A stretch of DNA of 64,000 nucleotides, taken from contig NC_053393.1 of assembly GCF_905171765.1 (NCBI RefSeq), positions 68,107,371 through 68,171,370 of the forward strand, given 5' to 3'. This DNA comes from Bufo bufo. Lineage: Eukaryota; Chordata; Amphibia; Anura; Bufonidae. A program made the translations under genes and the position numbers. Below are positions 45,847 through 57,035 of the stretch, in pieces (positions within the stretch are counted from its first letter, which is position 1; each line of letters opens with the position of its first letter). The notes beneath the pieces were generated by a model. That model saw only the letters and a program-made list of their open reading frames with translations, made no database searches and was not told where the DNA came from.

Positions 45847-45903
45847 TTTATTCCAGGTCTACGCGTTTCAGGGGCGAACAGCCCCCTTCATCAGGACAAT
45901 AAA
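45847..45903 (-). ncRNA. Hammerhead ribozyme, type I, intact core
   Basis: Minus strand, 57 nt. The stem I 5' strand is TTTATT then GTC. The core box CTGATGA is exact. Stem II AGGGG/CCCCT pairs fully around its loop, then GAAA. A self-complementary ACGCGT gives the minimal stem III. The cleavage triplet GTA puts the scissile bond between plus positions 60 and 59 of the 45800s. The stem I 3' strand is GAC, a CTGG internal loop, then AATAAA. All core nucleotides match the consensus. Self-cleavage, probably as a dimer, is expected from the family but untested. It lies in an insertion in the 5' LTR. Confidence 0.8.
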
Positions 45904-46307
45904 ACATCCTGTGGGATCTGTGACATATTGGATCTACGTTATGTAATAGGGTCTATCTAAGGACAGATTAGTCCTAGGCACGCGGACAGAGTGCATCTAC
46001 CATCAAGGTGTATCTCTGGGCTGAGCAGACTGTGGAGGGTAAGAATAGGGACAGATTTCTCCCTAACTCAGTATCCCACTGTCTCAGTTTCCTACCGCAT
46101 AGAATTAACCATTGATAGCTTCTTCACACAAAATAGGATGGTTGATCCGGGTTTCGTATTTGGTTTTTAATAATTATCATAATAAAAGTTATGTTTTAGG
46201 ATATTGCCCTCAGTGATGTATAAAGCTGTTATCAGCTTTACTGCAACTGGCGTCACAACAAACATGTACTTTAAGTTACCCCAAGTAGTGGGCCCGACAA
46301 CTGCATT

Positions 46308-46326
46308 TGGCGTCATGAACAGGATG
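46308..46326 (+). promoter_or_regulatory. Primer binding site
   Basis: TGGCGTCATGAACAGGATG begins two bases after the LTR end, in the position and with the initial TGG of a tRNA-primed element. I could not assign the tRNA. Confidence 0.6.
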
Positions 46327-46534
46327 AGTTTGTGTGTCTTACAACTACAAGGCCTATAGGAGTTACAAAAAAACCCCATTGAAAATGACTTTATTGAAGT
46401 TACTGTGGTGCGGCAGATGCAAAACGGTGCACGCCGGCATCCGAAGGGTTAATCCAGCATTTTTTTTATATGCAATGGGGCAGTTCCTTCTTGACCAGTC
46501 AGCGCGGGAAAGTAGAGGAACGCCCCCGTCTTGA

Positions 46535-48252
46535 GTGGGAAAGTCTAGCCCTGCCCACAGGGAGCGCTCTTACAGTGTAAAGAGAGAATTTGGAAGCTTC
46601 TCCCTTGAAGCCCCTCCTTCATCACCAGTTAACATGGTCAGTGAGCGGAAGAACAAGATGGCGCTCCCAAACCCAAACTGGGGAGAGATGTGCTGTGTCG
46701 ACGACCTGCACGAACTGTGGGAGGCGGTGGAGGAAATTCGGGTGTCACAGTTCGTGCGTGGATCAGGGAAACAGTCACCCGCATTCCCCATGCCAGCTGG
46801 CGCGGCGGAGGCGGCAGGAGTTACCACTCTGCCGCCCAGAAGGAGCGAAGCCTACAATAGCCTCAACCCCATTGTGCCTCTTGGAGTGACGGCCCATGCG
46901 TCTAACACTTGGGATTACCAAAAGACCATCGAAAACTCGGTTGATGGACCGACCTTTGCCTCACGACCCAGTACTGGAAAGAAGAACCGGGACATCATTT
47001 GGTTCAATGTGGAGCAAGTTACAGGTAGAGATGAGCGAATCGAATCCCACAAAGTGGAATTCGATCCGAATTTCAGGAATTATTCGATTCGTCTAGAAAC
47101 CGAATTTCCTCGTGCTTCGTGTTAGCGAATCGATTAATCCTGAAATTCAAACTTACTGCCTCCATTTGCGCGCGAAGGGCCACCAGCCTCCATCTTGCTT
47201 GAAAACCGCGGCCGAAATCCCATGCGGCGCGAGATTACATCATTACATAATCTTGCGCTGCACATGATTTCGGCCGAGATCTTCAAGCAAGATGCGGCGG
47301 CCAGCCCGTCGCGCGCAAATGGACTCAGTAAGCTTGATGTAATTTTTTTTAATGTTAATTTCACACTGTTTGTACACTCAGATGCCGCGATCATGTATGT
47401 ACGCGGCATCTGAGGAGTAAAATGATGGGGGCGGCGCTATCGCAGCTCCCTGTCACTGCACCAGCTACTTTAAAAAAAATACGCTTCGTGGTGAAGTAAT
47501 TCGTCACAAAGCTAATTTTTCTGTGAAATTCGGCGAATCAGCCGAATCGAATTTTCAAGAAATTCGCTCATCTCTAGTTGCGGGGTTTATATAGGAAGAT
47601 GAGTCAGAGACTAAATTCTTTGTTAACCGGTGCTCTGTTAAACGACCTTACCTGCCGCAAGCCAGACAAAGCTTGTACAAAGGGGAGCAAGTAGAATTTA
47701 CTCCTATGCGGTCCTATTAAGGCCCCTTTGCTGCGGGGGTGAGTCTTCTGGAGAAGCCCCTGGTCCCAGTGTCCACACCGGAGCACTGGCAGGAGAACCC
47801 ATCTGCCAGAGAACGTGTCGGACACTTGCAGAAAACAGAGTTCGGAGTGCTGCAATACAGAGAAAAACCCCAACCAGAGCTGAAGCCTCTAATACCCGGA
47901 TTGCCTGCACCTCCAACAATCGGACAGCAGATGGCAGGTATGGCCAACACTTCCTTTATATTCAGCCCTAATGTGAAAAATGGAGGCAGCCATGAGAAGA
48001 GCGGCCCAGGATTCGCCTCCCCATGAGGAGGACTATCTTTCAGCGCCCCTGCAGCCGGAGGTGCTGTATCCTTTTGGAATTGCAGGAGCATCCGCCCCTG
48101 TGAAGCAGACCACCAGGACCATACCCAGAAGTGACAGCAGGTGTCGCCAGAACACCACGGTTGCTGCAAGGATGGACTATCAGAGGCAGGACAGACCTCT
48201 TATTCACTTCAGCAGCTCTAGCAGCGAGGAGGATCTGAGGTCCTTCCTCTAA
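46535..48252 (+). pseudogene. Cold-shock-domain protein of the LTR element, interrupted
   Basis: The first exon-like stretch (to 47025) starts near MGKSSPAHRERSY or at the internal MALPNPNWGEMCC. After about 150 residues it reaches KKNRDIIWFNVEQV, the first strand of a cold-shock domain. A TA-flanked MITE (47028-47574) then cuts the domain. Beyond it, in a shifted frame with an in-frame stop after GFI, the domain continues (KFFVNRCSVKRPYLPQ, KGEQVEF, GPFAAGV). A tail rich in Pro, Gln and Ser runs to 48252 with one more frame change. Homologous blocks (YVNRRFVKRSYLPEY, GEKVEFTP) occur in the copy at 10384-11305. A gag-like RNA-binding role is inferred only. Confidence 0.75.
47028..47574. mobile_element. 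TA-flanked MITE in the cold-shock domain
   Basis: Inverted ends GAGATGAGCGAATC and GAAATTCGCTCATCTC between TA duplications (47026-47027, 47575-47576), the mark of mariner/Tc1-type movement. It is internally palindromic (cgcgaagggccaccagcctc region against its complement). Non-coding. Confidence 0.88.
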
Positions 48253-48918
48253 GGAGCCTCTTCAGCACGTAAAGAAAAAGAACCAGGACTTATGGGAGCC
48301 ACTTCGTGGATTGGACCTAAAGGGTGAAGGCCCGTTGGCGTTGTTTTTACGTTTGTGTTGCGCTTGTTTTAGTCCTCACCCAGATGGCCATGTTAGTAAG
48401 GACTCCCCCCAACAGAAAAATACATCCAAGTTGCTTACGGTTGCGCAAAATTCCTTTTCCCCCCTTTTCAGGTTATTTGGGAGTCCCCTTTGCCCAAATG
48501 GTTCTCATGACCTGTGCTGTACTTATATCCATGTGGATTACAAATTACTTTGCTATCTCATGTGGATTACAAATATTGCCTCATGTGGATTACAAATAAT
48601 GACGTTACGTTATTTCCCATGGATTACAAAGGACTCCTTTGCACTTTTGTTCCCGTTCGGTGCACTTTATCTACAAGTACTAAAGAAAGACTCAAATGTG
48701 ATATTATTTGCAATGTGATTTTCTTACATTATTGCACTACCTGATTGCATTGAGAATGTGCCTTATGTATGGACTCTGCACTTTACATAGTTAGCCAGAT
48801 AGTCAGCACCTTACGTCTTTGCTTATTATGGACTGCCTCTTAGGACGTCTGGTACATCACAAGCAAGTCTTACATCATCATTGCTCATTATGGCCTGCCT
48901 CTGAGGACATTAAATACT
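48253..48918 (+). other. Internal non-coding part of the cold-shock element
   Basis: Three copies of 'catgtggattacaaat' at 48528-48600 form a short tandem-like repeat. No pol motif. It ends at the 15-bp L1 duplication. Confidence 0.5.
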
Positions 48919-48933
48919 AATGGTTCTCATGTG

Positions 48934-50374
48934 CCAGACGCGGCCGTAGCGGCAGGATGTAGGTGTGCCGCGCTCCTCCTCCGGCTGCCCTCTCCTCTCT
49001 CTCCCTGCCTCGCTCGTGAATGTGGATCCTTACGCCGCCCCCTGGCCAGACCAGGCTAGCCGAGCCTAGCGCCTAGAGGGGACTGTGAGCGACTGTGAAC
49101 TACCATACCTTGCCGCCTGTTGCCCGCCGGGATCCGGTCTCTGTTGCCTGGCTTGACCCGCTCCTGATGTGATCTGCTCTGGCTGTGAGGATGTCTCGAT
49201 CCACTGCCTGCTGGTGATCCTTTGCAACCGTCTTTGCCTGTCTGTGAGGTACTCGGAGGTACTCGGAGTTGGACCTGGTAAGCCTCCTGATAAGTTGGGA
49301 TGCGGCTTATGTTCTGATTCTGCTGCCTACTTCCCGCTGTGACCAGCCGCCTCTCCTATCTTCCCTGCTTTGACCCACCTTGATCCGGCACCTGCTGCCC
49401 GCTACCTCTTGCCCGTTGCTTGCCGTGACTTGTTGTCTGCTGCTCGGCAGCCTGTGAGGGGCAGTAATCCCCCTGGCAAGCTGAGCTGTGGCACTTGAGA
49501 GAGAGGAGAAGTAGGAGTTCGGTGAATTTGGTGGCCTAAATGTGTTAATGTGAGGCCTGTTGGTGCCGTTTTGCGGTCCCTGTTGGAGAATCCGGCCGTT
49601 TGTGGATGCTAGCTGCGGGCCCTGGGGCTGTCAGCCGTGTGCTGTGCGGCGGTCGCTGGAGTCTGAGGCTGTGAACTCAGCGGAACAAGCTTTCTCTGGG
49701 TGCAAAGCACAGATGAAGACTTAAGGCCCATAAAGACCATTTTTTGACTTACAGTTGTTTGGACCCTGTCTTCTCTGGATGGACTGCCCCTCTAGATAAT
49801 TTCAGCCGCTCGCGGGAAATCTAGTGGGATGCTCTGATACCGCATCTGTGCAGAAGCTATCCCTCTGGGACTATAGCTAGAACGTAAGAAGGTGCTATCT
49901 GGTATCCTGCTCCTGCACCCTCCATATGGGACACATGCTTTAAATCTGAGCGTTAATATTCTATTTAGACACCAAGTGGGTTTTGCGCTACTTCCATCTG
50001 TATGACTGGTATATATTTGCTGGCAAGTCTATTCTAGTATACTAGTGGTTCTTTCTCCTCCTTTTTTTGTGATTGGTATATAACTGCAGACAATTTTAGT
50101 CAACCTGCTATTTGGGGGAAGTAACTACTTAGTTGGTATCTACCCTGACTGTCTGGCTCTTATTCCTACTCAGTATTCTCTTTTTCTTTTTCTCCGTTGT
50201 GATTATTTAACCGGTATCCATCCTCTTCCCCTATGGTTGGCTCTCGCTAATGTTGATGAGGGCTGCTCTGTATATATTTGTATGTATATATATCTATATA
50301 TTTGAGTATATTTATAGGAGACATTAGCGTGTAGGAACTGTGTATATAAACTTATTATACTGACCTAGTGAAAA
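48934..50374 (+). promoter_or_regulatory. L1 5' UTR, likely internal promoter
   Basis: Begins ccagacgcggccgtagcgg and is GC-rich for its first 500 bases, then AT-rich. Full-length L1 copies carry their promoter here. A short direct repeat (tactcggagg, twice, 49250-49268) is visible. Confidence 0.6.
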
Positions 50375-51328
50375 ATGCCGCCAAAAATTCGTAAATCAGG
50401 TGGACTGACCTCTCCAAAGGGGGGATTAGGGGGGAGCCCACAGGCTCGATTAGATAAATTTTTGAAGTCACCACCACCTAAGACTAGAGGAGGGGTGAGC
50501 TAGGCTGAGCTAGGTTTAGATAATACGGATCGGTTAGAACAGGGTCTATCAAAGTCCAGTTCCTCCAATAGGGATGGTGTTGAGAGCATCAATAAAAAGT
50601 TGCAGGATATACTGGGAGTAGTAAATGCTACTAGTGTCTCGGTTGCAGAGTTGGCCTCTTCCCTCGCAGTAGTGCAAGGGGACGTGACTATAATAAGAGA
50701 CGAAATGACCAAGCTGAGACTAAAGGTGAGGGAATTGGAATCCGAAGTTAAATCGGTCACTGTAGAGAATGGTATATTAAAGAACAGACTAGGAGAAGTA
50801 GACGAAGATCGCTCCTGGTTAAGAAAGAAAGTGGTAGAGCTGGAGGACAGGTCTCGCAGATATAATGTGCGATTGGTAGGGTTCCCAGAAGGGGTAGAAC
50901 AGGATAACCCGTCGAAATTTATCCAGAAGTGGTTGGTAGAAAGTTTGGGGCCAGATTATGATGCATCTACCTTCTGTGTGGAAAGGGCCCACAGAATTCC
51001 CTTTAAAAAAAAAACTCCAGGGGCTCTGCCAAGAGCAATTTTAGCAAAATTTGTTTGCACAAAGGACCGGGACTGGGTTCTTAGACGTAAAAGAGAAGTA
51101 AGGGAGACATATTTTGACAGTAATTTGATATCAATATTCCCTGATTTCTCTCGTGAGACCCAAATCAAAAGAAGAGGCTTTTTTGATGTTAAAAAGAGAC
51201 TGATCTCCGCCAAAATTAAGTACTCAATGTTATATCCCGCTAAATTGAGAGTGGTATACAATGATTCTGTAAGTTTTTTCTCCACACAAGCGGAGGCGGT
51301 GCAATGGCTGGATTCAAGGGGTTTATGA
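50375..51328 (+). pseudogene. L1 ORF1 protein, one premature stop
   Basis: Starts MPPKIRKSGGL, meets a TAG at codon 43 (50501-50503), then stays open in the same frame. It encodes a long coiled coil with heptads (IRDEMTKLRLKVRELESEV), the RRM-like region (RRYNVRLVGFPEG) and the C-terminal domain (ERAHRIP), the L1 ORF1 order. It binds L1 RNA as a trimer in known relatives. A Q-x-x-L-x-x-F-L sequence at residues 23-30 (QARLDKFL) resembles a PCNA-binding box. Confidence 0.9.
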
Positions 51329-51555
51329 AATAGCACGTAAAGGTGGCGAGGAGGGAGGTCAATGAGGGGAGGTGGCGGGGGGGAGGTTTGGTGGAAGGAG
51401 AGAGGTTGATGGGTGTTGTGAAATGCTCTGTCAACCATGCAGGGGGGTTTTTGGGGGTGGGTTTAAGGGAGGGATTGGCTGCCGTCGTTCGCTGCGTGGC
51501 TATGTGTGCCTCTCCGGTAAGATGGAGGATTCGGAAATATCTGTACTCATAGGAT

Positions 51556-54500
51556 ATGCCATGTAATGTTCTATGTTGGAATGTGAGAGGGCTGGGAGAC
51601 AGAGTGAAGAGGACGGTGGTATTTGATCATGTGGTTCGTCACTTGCCTGCGATTGTGGTGCTATTAGAGACCCACGCAATATCGGATAAGATATAAACTT
51701 TGAAAAGGAAATGGGCTTCTCTGGAGTACCACGCGTGTTTCTCTTCTTATGCAAGAGGTGTCAGTGTATATATCCACCGAGGGATGGAGTTTCAACCGTT
51801 AGATAGTGCCATTGATAAAGAAGGGAGATACGTATTCCTATATAGGTATTGGAAAGGGCAGGGGGTGATAATGGCCTTTATGTATATCCCACCACCATTT
51901 AAATCAACGATCTTCTCACATTTAGCCCAATATATATCCACCAAAAATCAATGTGCGTTATTAGTGGTAGGGGACTTTAACGCAGTCCCTGATCCTGAGT
52001 TGGATAGGTTCTCTTCAATTTCTGGGCGGGGTCGCACTGGGTCCCCTTTGACTGCTGTGTGCCAGGAGCTGGCGTTGGTTGATATCTGGCGCCATCTCTA
52101 TGGCAATAAAAGAATTTTTTCTTGTTTCAGCCAGTCATACGGGTCTATGTCCCGTATTGATCTGGCTTTTGTAAGTCGTGATCTGTGCGGTCGTGTCCTG
52201 AGAATGAAGTACGAACCGCATGGAATCTCGGATCACTCCCCAGTTTTGATTGTGTTCGCGGATGCCCCTAATCCAGGAAGAACTTTTAAATTGAACCCGT
52301 ATTGGTTGGAGGTGATAGGGGAGCAATCCCGATTAGATCAGGATATTCAGGAATTTTGGGGCTTCAACGTAGGCTCAGCACATATTCATTACGTGTGGGA
52401 CGCGTTGAAGGCCCATATTAGGGGCTTGTACTTTCATAAAATTAATAGGTTTAGAACGGAAGCACGTCGGAGGGAACAGGAACTGACAGAGTCAATAAGG
52501 AGCTTACGTGCTGTATTAATTGATCACCACACGGAGCAATACGTTAATCAGTAAAAAGAGGCTAATTCACAGCTTAAGACACTCTTATATAAAAAAGCAC
52601 AACATAAGCTCCTATTTCAAGGCCAGAATCGTTTCTGTGAATCCGGTAAAACTGGTAGGTTTTTGGCACGTTTGGTGGCCAATCAGAGAGAGGCTACCAT
52701 TATAAGAGAAATTAGAAATCCACAGGGGACTGGGGTGAGATCCGCAGAGGAGATTAGAGAGGAATTTGCGAAATATTACTCTACCCTATATAAATCTGAG
52801 TCTATGGTTAGCCGTACGGACATGGAGCAATATCTTGAACAATTGGAGCTTCCTCAATTGCCTATTCAAGATAGAGAGATGTTGGACTCCCCCATCCTGT
52901 TGGAGGAACTTCAGGCGACTCTTCCTTTTCTAAAATATAATTCAACTCCCGGCCCAGATGGATTGCCATTTGGAATATATAGATATCATGCCAAATCACT
53001 TCTGCCGATCCTATTGCAAGTTTTTAATGAGTCGTGTGCATTCGGCTCTTTACCTCCATCATTTAGAGAGGCGGTGATTATCTTGGCTTTGAAAAAGGAG
53101 AAGGATTCAAGCGATATGGGGTCATATAGACCTATATCGCTCCTAAATACGGATTATAAGATCTTTGCAAAAATCCTCGCCAGTCGTCTGAAGAGGGTTA
53201 TAGCTTGTCTGGTACATTCTGACCAGACGGGCTTTATCCCGGGCCGCCAAATACAGATGAGTATATATAGGGTATATCTGAATCTGTCTGTTGGGGGCGG
53301 TATAGACCACTCCGTCCTGTCCTTAGACGCCGCGAAGGCGTTTGACAGGATGGAGTGGCCTTTTCTGTGGGCTACGATGGCTGGTTTTGGCCTTGGGAAG
53401 CTATTTGTGAAAATGACCCAAATGTTATATGAACAGCCGGTCGCATATATTAATATTAATGGCACTGGCTCTTCTCCTGTTATGATGCGGAGGGGGATGA
53501 GACAGGGTTGTCCCCTGTCTCCTCTCCTCTTCGCCCTTTTTATTGAACCATTGGCTTGCCGGATTCGTTTAGATAATTGTATAGATGGCTTCGGAGTGGC
53601 GGGAGTGAGAGATAAAATAAGCTTATATGCAGATGATGTGATTTTGTTCTTGGATCAGGGTTGGAAAATCCTCCAGTATGTGATAGAGGTAATTTAAGAC
53701 TATGGCAAACTATCAGGTTATATGATTAACTGGACAAAGTCATCGCTCCTCCCGCTGAACCGGAAAGCTGTAGATGAAGGGCAGCGAGTCCGTGTGTTGG
53801 CTCCTAACGATACCTTGGATTATCTGGGGGTTAAGATCGGAGTTCCTTTGAGTAGGTTTTATGAGTTAAATTTGGCCCCGGTTTTGAATAAGGTTGGGGC
53901 CAAAGTTGGCGCTTGGCGGAAACTGATACTGGCACAGACAGATCGAATCGCATTGCTCAAGATGATTATTCTGCCTATAGTTCTGTTCCCGGTGTGTGCT
54001 TCCCCCATTTGGATAGATGATATTTTTTTCCATAGATTGGAGACTTTGATTAACGATTTAATTTGGGGAAGGAAGAGGGTGCGTATAAAGCAGAGATATC
54101 TTTGGTTGTCGGAGGCAGATGGTGGGTTGTCACTTCCTTTTTTTCAAGGTTATTATTTATGTGCACAGATTCAGCGTTGCTGTTATTGGAAAGAGAGTTT
54201 ACTTTCACGGTATTTAACTAAAGTTATTGATAGACCAATAGATAATATATTTGCATGTTTGGAGACTGGGTCTATGGGGATGGAGAGGTCCTTGTTGATC
54301 CCTTGTTCACTACAGAGGGTGTGGAATAGGCTGAAGGAGATTCTTAAAGTCTCCGATCCGTTCGCTTTTACCCCTCTGTGGGGGAACAGGGGGCTGGAGG
54401 AGTTCTTTTAAAGTTACAGATTTTGGTTATTGGACACGAAATGGCATCAATAGGGTATCTCACCTTTTTCATGCAGGTCGTTTTAAATCATTTTTGGAAT

Positions 54501-55243
54501 TTGATTTTTCCGATAGTTCACCGTTAGATTTATTTATGTATGCACGTTTGAAACATATATTTGAAGCTTCTAGGGATAGAGGACGTTTTTTTCCACGAGA
54601 AAATATATTTTTTGATTACTGTGATACTCAGAAGGATGTGAAGGTGAAGATATCTAGTTTATATGCTAAACTCCGAATGGCACTGGCAACTGTAACTCCT
54701 TTTAAAAGCCCTAGCAAATGGGAGCAAGAGTTGAATTGCCCCCCACTACACTGGCCCACGATCTATAGGAATGTGAGAAAGGCGACAGTTTCCAGTGCTC
54801 ATAGATTAATTCAATTTAAGATTCTCCATAGATTGTATTATACGCCCAAAACCCAAGGGAAATTTCCCCAAAATAAGGACCGGGACTGTTCCTGTCCAAA
54901 ATGTGGATATGTAAATGCGAACTATGTCCATATGCTTTGGAGCTGTAATAAAATAAGAAAATATTGGGATGAGGTTTTTTCTGCCCTACAAAAGGAATCT
55001 TCAATGAACTATAACCCGGGGATTTTGATAGTGATCTTTGGAGACTATGCCTCAGAGTCGGAAGTTCCGCCCCAGGTTAGACGGATTTGGATGAGAGGAT
55101 TGATGGTAGCGAAAGCTATATTGGTGAAGTACTGGGGCTCTGTCTCTCAGCCCTCGTCAAGGGAGTGGGGTCTATACTTACAACAAATTAAAATTTATGA
55201 AGACATTGAAAGGAAACGGAGAGTGGCACGCAGAGCTACGTAG
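51556..55243 (+). pseudogene. L1 ORF2: endonuclease and reverse transcriptase
   Basis: Starts MPCNVLCWNVRGLGD, the beginning of an APE-type endonuclease. It has LLETHA, VVGDFNAVPD, SRIDLAFVS and ISDHSPV in order. The reverse transcriptase follows with GPDGLPFGIY, YRPISLLN, DAAKAFDRMEW, MRQGCPLSPLLF and the catalytic YADDVILF near 53625. A Cys-rich C-terminal segment (CSCPKCGYVNANYVHMLWSC) completes it. Stops interrupt the frame at 51694, 52552 and 53695. A frameshift near 54400 moves the last 280 codons to another frame. Few lesions suggest a fairly recent copy. Confidence 0.93.
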
Positions 55244-55302
55244 CTATATCTTATTTAATTCTGATAGTACGATATACTGATTGAACGAAGGGGACGACAG
55301 CC

Positions 55303-55321
55303 AAGGGGGGGGGGGGGGGGG
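55303..55321 (+). repeat. Poly-G tract in the L1 3' UTR
   Basis: A run of about 19 G. G-rich tracts in this position recur in L1 families and can form quadruplexes. Run length may be affected by assembly error. Confidence 0.9.
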
Positions 55322-55454
55322 GTATATAAAGATGTTTAGGATTGTTATATTATATATACCATTGTGTCTTATACTGGTTTATGTATCAATCTTATGTTTT
55401 CTAAAAGAAAAATAAAGATAATTTATAATTTAAAAAAAAAATGGTTCTCATGTG

Positions 55455-55972
55455 ACCTTGTGTTAGACTGTATTGCTACACAGGTGGAACCAAGTGGTAA
55501 GTCCCAAGCAGATCTAAGATTGTCGAGGGTAACCTGCTGCTATTATGTGTCTGGAGAGATTAGAGAGCTCGGCCTCATCCTCCTAATTGTTATATGTTTT
55601 AAGGCCTTGTGCTTAGCCAAGGTTATTTATACCCCCAGGTTTTGTGCTTTGCCATGCCTAGGAAAATGTGTAAAAGCTTCCTGGTCAGACATCAAGGTGA
55701 TGAAGTGTAAAGCATTACTAGACCTTGGTGCTAGAAAAGGCATACAGGATGAAGCCACCCTTCTGTTTGCGGGCATATCATGTTGTGAAGTATTGAGCTC
55801 TTAGTACAGTATATTTGGTTTATTGGTTCACTGCGAGAGGGAAACCCGTGGTTAGACACCCTACTCTGGCAGGAGCCCATAGGTAGCCATCTTATATGTC
55901 CGTTTTTATTTATATATATATATATATATGTATTTTCATGCAGCACTTCAAATTTTCCCTGGTATCCTTAGA

Positions 55973-56019
<47 letters not shown>

Positions 56020-56063
56020 CTAAGCACAAGCCAAGGGCGGCTTGACTTTTAAGTAAGGGGGTA
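55455..56063 (+). other. 3' internal part of the cold-shock element
   Basis: Non-coding by motif. TA microsatellites lie at 55912-55930 and 55974-56016. The frame at 55364-55804 starts in the L1 tail and resembles no protein family. The purine tract aagtaaggggg is at 56051-56061. Confidence 0.55.
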
Positions 56064-56714
56064 TGTAATGCCCCAGAGGTACATTACCACTTTTGCACCC
56101 CGCTACTCTCTCTAATGTGCTAACCTAATGTAATTCTATGTATTTATTCCCAGGTCCTGCATCATGTGCATCCCCTATTTTGCAACTGTTTGTGTTCAAG
56201 TGTAATATGCCTGGTTCACCAGCAGGTGGCAGCATCAATGGCAGCATCAATGGGGCTAAACTCCATTCAAGTGAACAGAGCTTAGCTCCGCCCAGGCCAT
56301 TGATACTAGTCGTAACATCACTGGGCCTACGGTAGACAGCGAGAAGCCCACGACGCTACTGCCAGCGCCGCTGCGTTCTCAAACAACTGATCAGCAGGGG
56401 TCCCGGGTGTCGGACCCCTGCCGATCAGATGCTGATGATCTATCCAGAGGATAGATCATCAGTTTAAAAAACTGCAGAACCCCTTTAAGCTATATAACTA
56501 TCCTGTCAGCACAGCAGAGCCAGAGATCAGAAGACGCAGCAGAGATGAGTTTGCCTGCCACAGTTAATGCCAAAGCCTGCTGGAAACCAAGGCAAAGCCT
56601 GTAAATCGTTTGAAGAAAACTTTATTCAAGTAAAGCTGTTATCAGCTTCACTGCAACTGGCGTCACGACAAACATGTACTTTAAGGGACCCAAAGTAGTG
56701 CGCCGACGACTGCA
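56064..56714 (+). repeat. 3' LTR of the cold-shock element, 651 bp
   Basis: TGTAATGCCCCAGAGG to GACGACTGCA. It contains an inverted TTAA MITE at about 56255-56487 (right end CTGCAGAACCCCT followed by TTAA) that also occurs, at another place and in the other orientation, in the 5' LTR. Confidence 0.85.
56255..56487 (-). mobile_element. TTAA MITE in the 3' LTR
   Basis: Minus-strand start AGGGGTTCTGCAGTTTTTT next to TTAA. Contains a strong inner hairpin (gatgatctatcc, ggatagatcatc). The left boundary is not flanked by a clear TTAA. Confidence 0.6.
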
Positions 56715-56718
56715 TAAA

Positions 56719-57035
56719 GTTCATAAAAAGAGCATACAATGAATTTATTATTACTTTACATGTTCCATGAGATACCAAAAGCCTGCCACATGAGATCTTA
56801 CTTTTATGGCCCCCTCACTCTGTATTCATTAATAGCACTCAGTTTGGGTAACGAGAAGATCATTGGTCCCCAGTGTAAAATTCTTAATGGTACCCAAGTA
56901 TAAAATGTTTTTTAGAGTACGCAAAATGGAGCAGAAAGGGCCCCATAAACCTCTAAGGCCCACCTGGCAGTAACATCTGCACGTCTTATTGTTACACCAC
57001 TTTTTACATTGAATTGCAGATCATCAGTAGCCTTG
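56719..57035. other. No recognisable feature
   Basis: AT-rich DNA without coding or repeat signature that I can name. Confidence 0.45.

Larger units (their letters stand above)
44311..46305 (+). repeat. 5' LTR, enlarged by insertions
   Basis: The first 170 bp and last 100 bp match the 651-bp 3' LTR. The middle is enlarged by a TTAA MITE, a tandem duplication of the LTR segment about 44764-44880, a 526-bp foldback (45111-45636) and a hammerhead-bearing insertion (about 45830-46130). Confidence 0.8.
48934..55439 (+). mobile_element. Full-length L1 (Tx1/L1-type) LINE
   Basis: Flanked by the perfect 15-bp duplication AATGGTTCTCATGTG (48919-48933 and 55440-55454). Contents are a GC-rich 5' region (48934-50374), ORF1 (50375-51328), ORF2 (51556-55243), a 3' region with a run of about 19 G (55303-55321), AATAAA near 55410 and an A-tail. 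Damage is limited to one stop in ORF1, and three stops and one frameshift in ORF2. It landed inside the cold-shock retroelement, so it is the younger of the two. Confidence 0.95.
44311..56714 (+). mobile_element. LTR retroelement encoding a cold-shock-domain protein
   Basis: The 5' LTR starts TGTAATGCCCCAGAGG at 44311 and the 3' LTR ends GACGACTGCA at 56714. The flanks share TAAA (44307-44310 and 56715-56718), a 4-bp duplication as in retrovirus-like integration. A primer site follows the 5' LTR and a polypurine tract (aagtaaggggg) precedes the 3' LTR. Without its insertions (MITE 47028-47574, L1 48934-55439) the internal region is only about 2.7 kb. It carries one recognisable gene, a cold-shock-domain protein, and no reverse transcriptase of its own. 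It is therefore non-autonomous and would need enzymes supplied by another element. Confidence 0.85.

Noticed and set aside
46535..47125. 196-codon frame taken at face value as a complete protein
   Set aside because: Its last 33 codons run into the TA-flanked MITE; only the part before 47026 belongs to the element protein.
55364..55804. 146-codon frame after the L1 as a gene
   Set aside because: It begins in the L1 3' tail and crosses the duplication into LTR-element DNA, so it is a chimera of two elements.
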